NCBI GenBank assembly: GCA_023434145.1
Contig: JAEYTI010000288.1
Span: 1-18,326, forward strand
Direction: 5' to 3'
Length of the DNA: 18,326 bases
Origin: Chloroflexota bacterium
Lineage (GTDB): Bacteria; Chloroflexota; Anaerolineae; Anaerolineales; Anaerolineaceae
Below the pieces are notes generated by a model that was not told the origin of the DNA, did not search any database, and saw only the letters and a list, made by a program, of their open reading frames with translations. The translations under genes and the position numbers were made by a program. Within the stretch, counting starts at the first letter, position 1. Every line of letters begins with the position of its first letter. Below, in pieces: positions 12,598 through 18,326 of this stretch.

Positions 12598-14025
12598 CTA
12601 CTGCGTCGGAGTGACCCAATCGGCAGGCAGCGCGATGATATATGCCTCTACCTCGCCAGTGCTGCTGCCCCAATTGCTGGTGAACAATACACGGGTGAAA
12701 TCGGGGTTGGGCGACGCACTCGGATGCACCCAGCCGGTCTCGCTTGGATCGGTGTAGATCGAGTGATTCTGCGCCAGGCGGGCGATCAGCCCATCACTTT
12801 TTAGCTCGAATGCCATGATGGTGCTGTCGAGCCAGGAGCCTTGCCCGGGTGCGGGAACGCCGTAAACCGATGCGATGGCCCAACCGGGCCTATCCAGCGC
12901 ACGCCCAGAAATTTCCATGTTCATCGCCGCAGGGGCTGTGTCTACCAGCAGCAGCGCGCGCTGCTCGCCGGTTTGCAGGTGGTACATCGAGATGCTCTGC
13001 TGCGCCTGGTCGTGGTAAACGACCACTTCTCGCCGCTGCGGATCGAGTGCTGTATCGAAGCTGCCGGCGGCTCCGGCGATCTGCCACGCCCTGGAAAAGT
13101 CACGGTTGAAGGACACCAGCCCACACAACATCAATTCACCGCTTGCCTCTATTTCGGGGCAGGCAGCATTGAACCCTGCCAGTACAAACACTCCGCTCGG
13201 GCTGATTCGCAACCCAGAGAGGCTCATTGGCGCAGGGAAGTGCTGATGAGCCAACACCTGATCTGCCGCGAGGTCGTACACCAGCAGGAAGAGGGCGCTG
13301 CCGTTGCCGTCGAGTCCGGCAAGCGCCAGCGTTCGTCCGTCCACGGAAACGCCGCTGCCCCCCTGCGCGCTCACGCTTTCCAGCGCAAGGTTTGGAAAGT
13401 CCACCGCGAAGTTGTGGAGTAATTGCTCCTGTTCGTTCACCAGCGAATACCGCAGCAGCGACGTTCCGCGGAGGAAGTACAGCAGTTGCGGGTTGCGTGG
13501 ATCCCAAAAGACCTCTTGTGCCGCCGCGACTGGGAGCCGCAGCGTTGGCAAGAGCGTTTCGGCATTGTAGACATACCAGTATCCACCCGTAGATTGGATC
13601 AGAATGCTGCTGGAGTCTGCGTTGAAGGCCTGAACCCCGGAGCCAGGCGCGTGCATGCCAGTGGAATTGTCAAACGGAGCGCGATCGCCGGTGCGGTCGG
13701 TGAGCCGCGCCAGGCACGACCCAAACACAGCATCGTAAAATGGCGCGCGCGGCGGGGGCTCGGATAGGGAGGTGTCAGGGTAGACCGTCAGATCATTGAG
13801 GGGCGGGTAGCGCAGAATGGGGCAGAAAATCTCGCTCGTGGCGGGCATTTGGGCGGCGCCGCCGGTTTGGTTTTCGAACGGGGCTAGGCGTAATGTATCA
13901 GCGGGTGTGCCCGGCGTGCCCCCCGTGTCGGGAATCGTATCACCGCACCCCGAAAGCCCCAGCAGCAGCGCCGCCAGAATCATCAGGGACGTTCTATTTC
14001 GCCATACGGCGCCTGCCCAACCCAT
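12598..14025 (-). CDS. Putative lipoprotein with beta-propeller-like repeats
   Basis: From the preferred ATG this is a 475-residue exported protein. Arg-containing n-region, hydrophobic ILAALLLGLSGC and lipobox Cys27 indicate a lipoprotein. A Gly/Pro/Thr-rich linker follows. Residues about 100-470 show recurring hydrophobic-Asp-Gly strands typical of WD40/TolB-like propellers, such as SGVSVDGRTLALAGLDGNGS, LRISPSGVFVLAGF and ASPNPDFTRVLFTSNWG. No catalytic motif is evident; a binding or scaffold role is guessed from fold only. The frame can open four codons earlier at TTG 14037, but ATG 14025 is preceded by GGGGGAG and is more likely. A 104-nt gap separates it from the upstream FGGY gene, with no long hairpin. 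Confidence 0.75.
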   Translation of the reverse strand: MGWAGAVWRNRTSLMILAALLLGLSGCGDTIPDTGGTPGTPADTLRLAPFENQTGGAAQMPATSEIFCPILRYPPLNDLTVYPDTSLSEPPPRAPFYDAVFGSCLARLTDRTGDRAPFDNSTGMHAPGSGVQAFNADSSSILIQSTGGYWYVYNAETLLPTLRLPVAAAQEVFWDPRNPQLLYFLRGTSLLRYSLVNEQEQLLHNFAVDFPNLALESVSAQGGSGVSVDGRTLALAGLDGNGSALFLLVYDLAADQVLAHQHFPAPMSLSGLRISPSGVFVLAGFNAACPEIEASGELMLCGLVSFNRDFSRAWQIAGAAGSFDTALDPQRREVVVYHDQAQQSISMYHLQTGEQRALLLVDTAPAAMNMEISGRALDRPGWAIASVYGVPAPGQGSWLDSTIMAFELKSDGLIARLAQNHSIYTDPSETGWVHPSASPNPDFTRVLFTSNWGSSTGEVEAYIIALPADWVTPTQ

Positions 14026-14129
14026 CCTCTCCCCCAATCCAACCGGTTAAACCGATTTCTATTTCTTCGATATATGCCCTCTTGACCTGTTTTGTTCCGA
14101 TTTGTCCGATGTTCGAGCACCTGAATACA

Positions 14130-15650
14130 TTATACGGAAGATGATCTCGCGATTTTATCAAGACTTGCCAGCAATGACCTCAGCGCCGGATAAAGGTTCC
14201 GATAAACTTCCCCGTAGAGGCGACCGTAGATCTCCTGGCGGCGCGGATCAGGCAGGGCGGGCGCTCCGGTGATGCGGCGCATGGCTTGCGCGGCAGTTGA
14301 TAGATTGGGGTGCAGGCCGCTGCCCACCGCCGCGATTATCCCGGCCCCCAGCGCGCTGGCCTCGGGGCTGTCAGAGGAAAACACGGGCCGCCCAGTGACA
14401 TCCGCGATGATCTGCCGCCACAGCGGGCTGCGCGCGCCCCCACCTACAGAGAGATAGCGCTCTACCCGCACGCCGGTTGCTTCCTCAACGCCCTCGGTGT
14501 GGAAGCGCTGCTCGAAGGCAATGCCCTCGAGGATGGCACGGTACAAATGCGCCGGGTTGTGTATCCCCCGCCACCCCGCTACAATCCCGGTAGCAGATGC
14601 GTCCCAATACGGGTTCATCGCTGTGTTCCAGTAGGGCACGAGGATTAATCCATCCGCGCCGGGCGGCAGCGCGGCTGCGAACTGCTCCAATTCGGCCAGC
14701 GTTGCACCGTTGGCAAAGTTTTCGAGGAACCACGAAATGGTGTACGCGCCCCCGAGCAAAACCGTCTCCAACAGGATCGAGCCGGGCAGCGCTCCATAGG
14801 TGGTGCGGAAGGCCATACTGGTGTGATACTTCATGCTGATGGCCGCCGATACCACGGCCGTGCCGAGGATCAGGCAGGCATCGCCGGGCTGCGTGGCGCT
14901 GACTCCCAATGCCGCCGCCTGCCCGTCGCCGATCCCGGCGAACAGCGGCAGGCCCTCTGGCAGCCCGGTGTCGCGCTCCGCTTCGGCGGTGATGCTGCCG
15001 ATCTGCGCACCGGTCGGCAGCGCCTCGGGGAACATGCTTGCTCCCAGCCCAATCGCCTCGATCAGCGGAGCGTTCCACTGCCCGGCGGGCATATCGAACA
15101 GCCCGGTGGGGTCGGCGCAGCCCATGGCGGTGGCAAAGCGCCCGGTCAGCCGGTGGGCGAGGAAGGCGTGTACATCCATCACCCGCGCGCCGAGGGCGAG
15201 GACTTCTCGGTGGTGCTTTTGCAGCCAGAACAGCTTGCTCAGCGACAGGTTAGCCGACAGCGGCTTGCCCGACTCGCGGTGGATGCGCTCTTTCCCGTAA
15301 TTCTTATCAAGCTCCGGCAGCAGATCGCCCGCCCGCTCATCCATCCATACCATCGCGGGGAAGCGCGGCGTGCCGTCCGCGTCCGTCACCACAAACGTCT
15401 CGCGCTGCATGGTGATTGAAAGACCTGCCAGCCGCGCCGTATCGATCTGCGCGGTGACATGCCGCAGCGAGTCGCGTGCCGCCCGCCACCAGTCTTCCGC
15501 GTTCTGCTCGTGCCAGCCTGGGCGCGGTTTGTGCATGGGGATGGATGCGCGGCCTTCGGCCACGGCATTACCGTAAGAGTCCCACGCAATCGCCTTGCAA
15601 CCGGTGGTGGAGGAGTCGAGGCCGATGACGAAATTTGGTGTGCCTGTCAT
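14130..15650 (-). CDS. FGGY-family carbohydrate kinase
   Basis: This 506-residue protein is a full-length FGGY kinase (about 500 is usual). The N-terminal phosphate loop is VIGLDSSTTGCKAI (8-21). The substrate motif ITMQRETFVVTD (79-90) has Arg83-Glu84, as in glycerol kinase QRET, followed by MVWMDERAG (100-108). The catalytic base is Asp242 in GIGDGQAAALG (239-249). The C-terminal ATP domain has ILGTAVVSA and the LSVGGGARSPLWRQIIADV motif. It phosphorylates a sugar or polyol in the cytoplasm. Overall it looks like the xylulokinase/gluconokinase group, but the QRE motif leaves glycerol-, erythritol- or pentulose-like substrates open. GGAGAG lies 5 nt before ATG. It has its own candidate promoter and is separated from the AraM gene by a nested inverted repeat. 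Confidence 0.9.
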   Translation of the reverse strand: MTGTPNFVIGLDSSTTGCKAIAWDSYGNAVAEGRASIPMHKPRPGWHEQNAEDWWRAARDSLRHVTAQIDTARLAGLSITMQRETFVVTDADGTPRFPAMVWMDERAGDLLPELDKNYGKERIHRESGKPLSANLSLSKLFWLQKHHREVLALGARVMDVHAFLAHRLTGRFATAMGCADPTGLFDMPAGQWNAPLIEAIGLGASMFPEALPTGAQIGSITAEAERDTGLPEGLPLFAGIGDGQAAALGVSATQPGDACLILGTAVVSAAISMKYHTSMAFRTTYGALPGSILLETVLLGGAYTISWFLENFANGATLAELEQFAAALPPGADGLILVPYWNTAMNPYWDASATGIVAGWRGIHNPAHLYRAILEGIAFEQRFHTEGVEEATGVRVERYLSVGGGARSPLWRQIIADVTGRPVFSSDSPEASALGAGIIAAVGSGLHPNLSTAAQAMRRITGAPALPDPRRQEIYGRLYGEVYRNLYPALRSLLASLDKIARSSSV

Positions 15651-15680
15651 AAAAGCTCTCCGCTCATATAGAAAATGAAC

Positions 15681-15721
15681 ATTCTGATTTCAGGATAGTA
15701 AGGGCCTATTTACCATGTCAA
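15681..15721 (-). promoter_or_regulatory. Candidate promoter and operator of the FGGY kinase gene
   Basis: The minus strand has an exact TTGACA (plus 15721-15716), a 15-nt spacer and TACTAT (plus 15700-15695, 4/6). Spacing is short, so the -10 assignment is uncertain. Overlapping and just downstream is ATTCTGATTTCAGGAT (15681-15696), a 16-bp imperfect palindrome with one mismatched pair, at the place where a repressor would block initiation. The -35 box directly abuts the nested inverted repeat. Confidence 0.45.
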
Positions 15722-15726
15722 GCGCC

Positions 15727-16079
15727 GCAGGGGCGCAGCTATACGGCATCTGTTCCAGCTAAATCGATACTTCACAGCGCGCCAAGATCCTCACCCCCCG
15801 CCCCCTCTCCATTTTTGCTGTTTTGGGTGTGGGTTCGAGCCCGAGCGCAGAACCCGCAAAAACGGAGAGGAGGTGCCTTGTATTGCAAATTTGGCATCTT
15901 TTATTCGTCGACTAATCTAGAAAAGGCATCCCCCTCTCCGGATTTGCGGGTTCTGCTGTTCAAATGCCACGTAGAGACACAACAGCACATCTGGAGAGGG
16001 GGAACAGAGGGAGTGAGGATCTTGGCGCGCAGTGAATGCTGGATTTTGTTGGAACGGATGCACATAGCTGCGCCCCTGC
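15727..16079. repeat. Nested inverted repeat element, about 350 bp
   Basis: Outer arms of about 85 bp (15727-15810 and 15993-16079) are diverged inverted copies. Exact blocks include GCAGGGGCGCAGCTA (15727-15741 with 16065-16079) and GCGCGCCAAGATCCTCAC (15777-15794 with 16013-16030). Inside are two stem-loops: CCTCTCCATTTTTGC (15804-15818) with GCAAAAACGGAGAGG (15856-15870), and CCCCCTCTCC (15930-15939) with GGAGAGGGGG (15993-16002) plus TGCTGTT/AACAGCA. These two are themselves inverted copies: GCAGAACCCGCAAA at 15848-15861 recurs inverted near 15943-15956. The layout is a long outer stem enclosing two arms. No transposase, clear target duplication or credible ORF was seen. A MITE-like relic or a structured RNA are both possible. 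Confidence 0.7.
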
Positions 16080-16086
16080 GAGACTT

Positions 16087-17499
16087 CTATGATTCCATCA
16101 CCCCCGCCCGCTCCAAAATCTCATCCGCCGCCTCAGGGAACAGTCCCAGCTCCCAGAGCAGGTCGAGCAGGGTGTAGCGCGGGCGGTAGAAGCTGCCGCG
16201 CACCAGCGCCTCGCGGGCCTGCTCGGGCGTGCGGTGTATGGACGCCAGCGAGTAAGGCACGCCTGCCTGCTCAAACGGCACGCGGATCTTTTCCACCGGC
16301 GCAATGTACGGCTCCAATTCTGCCAGCATATTGTCCCAGCCGTCCAGCACGCGGTGCAGGTAGCCCACTAGCTCGGCATCCGGCAGGCGTTTTTTACGCG
16401 CCACTGCGTTGAAGGACACGGCCTTGTCGCCATACAGTTCCCGGTGTTCCGCCTCGATCTGCTCCAGCGAGGGGCGGCGGCGGAGCACTTCCTGCGGGTC
16501 GATTTTGCGCGGGTCGATCTCTTTTAAATGCGCGTAGGCATTGAGCATGATGATCGTGCCCACACCCACTTGCGCGCCGTGAAAGTTCTTCTCCGCGCCG
16601 CGGACATGGGTAAGGAAGTCCCAGAAGTGCGAGAGCACGTGCTCCGCGCCAGAGGAGGGAGAGGTTTCGCCTTCCAGTACGGTCATCGAAAGGCCGGAGA
16701 GCAGGATCGCTTCCGAGAGCACCGCCATGGCCTCAGGATCGCGCCGGGCGATGGCAGGGGCGGCGGCGAGATATTTGCGCTCGTTCTCGGCCGTCATCTG
16801 GTAGGGCAGCGGGCAGAAGTAGGTTCCGTGCAGCAGTTCGGAGAGCTTCCAGTCGGCGTTGCAGATCGCGCGGGCGGCAAGGTCGCCAATCCCGGCATGG
16901 ATCATCGGCATGGGCGCGTCTTTCACAATGTCCACTTCCATCAGCACCGCGTCGGCGGGGTTGAGGAACTCGCTGAGCTTAATCTTATTCTGCGTGATGG
17001 TGGCGGTGATCGAGGTGTAGCCGTTCATCGAAGGCGCGGTGCCGAGGACGAGGAAGGGCACGTTCAGCCGCGTGGCGATCCACTTGGTTGCGTCGCTGAT
17101 CACCCCCGACCCGGCCCCGATCAGGAAGTCGGCGGTCGGGCCGATGGCGTCGGCAGCTTCGTTGCCGTTCTCCAGCGCCGAATCGAGCAGGTGCCCCGGC
17201 TCGGCGTGCATGGCGTGCTTCTCCACCGGCAGCCCGGCGGCGCGCAGCGGCTCGACCACGCCCGCGCAGATGATCGATTCAATGGCCGAGTCGAAAATTA
17301 CCACCGGTCGTGCGGGTTTGCGCCCCAGCAGTTTCTCGATCAGCGCCGGGATCTGCGCCACCAAGCCGCTGCCAACCTGAATGTGACGGAACGGCACGGG
17401 ATGCTTGCGCCCGCAGTAAGGGCAGGGATCTAAGACGGTATCGGCCAGCCCGGCAGAGTCGCGGGAGAGGAAATCTTCGAGAGCGGTAATGGTGTTCAT
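16087..17499 (-). CDS. AraM-type sn-glycerol-1-phosphate dehydrogenase (iron-containing alcohol dehydrogenase superfamily)
   Basis: This 470-residue protein matches the AraM/glycerol-1-phosphate dehydrogenase group, which reduces dihydroxyacetone phosphate to sn-glycerol 1-phosphate with NAD(P)H. Residues 24-36 carry a Cys-x2-Cys...His motif (DPCPYCGRKHPVP). The nucleotide-binding GAGSGVISDATKW spans 128-140, and LGTAPSMNGYTS 152-163. The metal ligands are likely Asp206 (HAGIGDLAARAICNADW), His287 (SGAEHVLSHFWD) and His307 (NFHGAQVG). The C-terminal half is helical as in the superfamily. Its ATG overlaps the TGA of the racemase gene (17496-17499), so the two are translationally coupled, with GGAG upstream. 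The stop lies 7 nt from the nested repeat. In Bacillus araM sits in the arabinose operon; here a kinase gene follows. The physiological substrate is uncertain. Confidence 0.87.
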   Translation of the reverse strand: MNTITALEDFLSRDSAGLADTVLDPCPYCGRKHPVPFRHIQVGSGLVAQIPALIEKLLGRKPARPVVIFDSAIESIICAGVVEPLRAAGLPVEKHAMHAEPGHLLDSALENGNEAADAIGPTADFLIGAGSGVISDATKWIATRLNVPFLVLGTAPSMNGYTSITATITQNKIKLSEFLNPADAVLMEVDIVKDAPMPMIHAGIGDLAARAICNADWKLSELLHGTYFCPLPYQMTAENERKYLAAAPAIARRDPEAMAVLSEAILLSGLSMTVLEGETSPSSGAEHVLSHFWDFLTHVRGAEKNFHGAQVGVGTIIMLNAYAHLKEIDPRKIDPQEVLRRRPSLEQIEAEHRELYGDKAVSFNAVARKKRLPDAELVGYLHRVLDGWDNMLAELEPYIAPVEKIRVPFEQAGVPYSLASIHRTPEQAREALVRGSFYRPRYTLLDLLWELGLFPEAADEILERAGVMES

Positions 17500-18194
17500 G
17501 GGGTCTCCAGTGCCCAGTCAACGGCGGCTTCAGCGTGAATGCGGGTGGTGTCGAACATTGGCAGCGGGCTGTCTTCCGGCTTTACCAGCAGGGCGATCTC
17601 GGTGCAGCCGAGGATGATGCCCTGCGCGCCCTGCGCCTGCAAATCCGCCATAATCTCGCGATAAGCGTCGCGCGATGCCTCTTTGGTGATTCCCAGGCAC
17701 AACTCGTCGTAGATCACGCGGTGAACAACCTCGCGCATCTCGGCGGGTGGAATCAGCACATCCAGCCCGTACTGCTCGACCAAGCGGCTGGCGTAAAATG
17801 GTTCTTCCATGGTAAATCGCGTGCCTAGCAGACCCACACAACCAATCCCTGCCGCCTTCACGCGCTGCGCGGTGGCGTTGGCGATGTGGATCAGCGGGAT
17901 CTGTACAGCGGCTTCTACCGCTTCGGCCACCTTGTGCATCGTGTTCGCGCCGATCAGCACGCAGCCTGCCCCGGCGCGCTCCAGCGAGCGCGCGGCATCT
18001 GCCATCATTTCGCCCGCCTCGTCCCAGCGGTTTTGGGCTTGCATCTCAGCCAGCGGCGCGAAGTCGATCGAGTTCATGATGATCTCCGCGGAGTGCAGCC
18101 CGCCTAGCCGCTCACGCACTACCTCGTTGATGATACGATAATATTCCAGTGACGATTCCCAACTCATACCGCCAATCAGGCCGATGGTTTTCAT
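17496..18194 (-). CDS. Aspartate/glutamate racemase family protein (YgeA-like)
   Basis: This 232-residue protein has the Asp/Glu racemase fold (Pfam Asp_Glu_race) and is most like the YgeA/COG1794 group. The N-terminus is KTIGLIGGMSWESSLEYYRI (2-21). The first catalytic segment is VLIGANTMHKVAEA (79-92) and the second is GIILGCTEIALL (192-203) with Cys197. Cofactor-independent racemases use a Cys/Cys or Thr/Cys pair; here the residue before Asn-Thr is Ala83, so only one catalytic thiol is obvious. The protein may act on unusual amino or hydroxy acids, or not be a two-base racemase. GGGAGGGAG lies just before ATG. It is the first gene of an operon with the AraM-like gene, overlapping by 4 nt. 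Confidence 0.88.
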   Translation of the reverse strand: MKTIGLIGGMSWESSLEYYRIINEVVRERLGGLHSAEIIMNSIDFAPLAEMQAQNRWDEAGEMMADAARSLERAGAGCVLIGANTMHKVAEAVEAAVQIPLIHIANATAQRVKAAGIGCVGLLGTRFTMEEPFYASRLVEQYGLDVLIPPAEMREVVHRVIYDELCLGITKEASRDAYREIMADLQAQGAQGIILGCTEIALLVKPEDSPLPMFDTTRIHAEAAVDWALETP

Positions 18195-18295
18195 GATTAC
18201 TCCCTCCCGCTATTGGTATCTCCTTGATTGTACACCGTCTAGAGAAGATTCTTTACCACAGAGAACACAGGGGTGTGGGAAAAAGTTGTCAGGTT
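18195..18295. promoter_or_regulatory. Upstream region of the racemase-AraM operon
   Basis: On the minus strand TACAAT (plus 18232-18227) lies about 32 nt before the racemase ATG, giving a short leader with a strong Shine-Dalgarno sequence. No good -35 box is seen at 16-18 nt. Farther out is ACCACAGAGAACACAGGGG (about 18255-18273), which resembles an intergenic motif I recall from several environmental bacterial genomes; that comparison is from memory only. Confidence 0.35.
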
Positions 18296-18326
18296 GTGGA
18301 GGGATGTGCGCAGCACATCCCTCCAC
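18296..18326. repeat. Perfect inverted repeat of at least 14 bp with GCA triloop, cut by the window end
   Basis: Arms GTGGAGGGATGTGC (18296-18309) and its exact complement (18313-18326) flank GCA (C-GCA-G). The right arm runs to the last base, so the stem may be longer. It is of the same class as the hairpins at 3442, 6503, 8912 and 12441. Confidence 0.8.

Noticed and set aside
14026..14129. Long hairpin expected after the FGGY kinase gene
   Set aside because: Searched by eye; only a short AACCGGTT palindrome is present, so the hairpin rule is not universal.
15722..16084. Insertion sequence or MITE with target-site duplication
   Set aside because: No transposase and no clear direct repeat at the two edges; kept only as an inverted repeat of unknown origin.
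15815..16177. 120-codon plus-strand frame in the nested inverted repeat
   Set aside because: It spans inverted repeats and overlaps the AraM-like gene end; no ribosome binding site or protein motif.
16528..17433. Plus-strand open frame (301 codons) opposite the AraM-like gene
   Set aside because: His/Arg/Gly-rich shadow of a conserved dehydrogenase on the other strand.
1..18326. CRISPR arrays, tRNA or rRNA genes, toxin-antitoxin or phage defence modules
   Set aside because: No regularly spaced direct repeats, cloverleaf sequences or defence-gene motifs were seen on either strand.

Overview
The window reads as a chromosomal segment of a free-living, GC-rich bacterium. The gene families (F1-ATPase epsilon with an MreB-like gene behind it, Rex, AraM-type glycerol-1-phosphate dehydrogenase, CAP-domain lipoprotein, GH130 phosphorylase) fit Chloroflexota, perhaps Anaerolineae. 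That placement is inferred from gene content and protein flavour, not from a marker-gene comparison. Most genes are ordinary. No rRNA, tRNA, CRISPR array, transposase or phage gene was seen.

Layout. 1-1643 (+): 3' end of atpD, atpC and a divergent mreB-like gene. 1707-3147 (-): NADH/NAD+ sensor Rex and a membrane zinc metallopeptidase. 3148-3503: AT-rich intergenic region with a candidate small RNA and a dispersed repeat. 3504-7771 (-): carbohydrate cluster transcribed as GH130 phosphorylase, APH-fold phosphotransferase, sugar-phosphate isomerase/epimerase, Gfo/Idh/MocA oxidoreductase. 7803-7836: a perfect palindrome carrying a TATAAT in each arm between divergent genes. 7841-9996 (+): CoiA-like protein, a 410-bp hairpin-rich gap, and a membrane-anchored hypothetical protein. 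10000-14025 (-): CAP-domain lipoprotein, 14-TM type MFS exporter, propeller-like lipoprotein. 14130-18194 (-): FGGY kinase, a 350-bp nested inverted repeat, then the AraM-type dehydrogenase and an Asp/Glu racemase family gene whose start and stop codons overlap.

The most unusual signal lies between the genes. At least eleven long inverted repeats occur in 18 kb, ten of them perfect over the stem given (up to 33 bp). They are unrelated in arm sequence, and most sit 9-24 nt after a stop codon. Most lack the U-tract of an intrinsic terminator. Several lie inside apparent operons with no room for a new promoter before the next gene, including one between atpD and atpC. Six have a 3-nt loop that is C-GNA-G on one strand, the loop class known to give exceptionally stable DNA mini-hairpins; one core is exactly GCGAAGC. 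Perfect pairing with almost no G-U or mismatch suggests that the arms are copied from each other at the DNA level. A second signal is a repeat shared by two intergenic regions that ends in a U7 terminator running antisense to the flanking genes, which may be the 3' end of a small-RNA family.

Functional reading. The GH130 cluster probably phosphorolyses a beta-mannoside to mannose 1-phosphate and processes sugars or polyols with the isomerase and oxidoreductase. Rex and the ATP synthase genes are housekeeping. The FGGY kinase, AraM-like dehydrogenase and racemase may form a second small metabolic unit whose substrate cannot be fixed from sequence.
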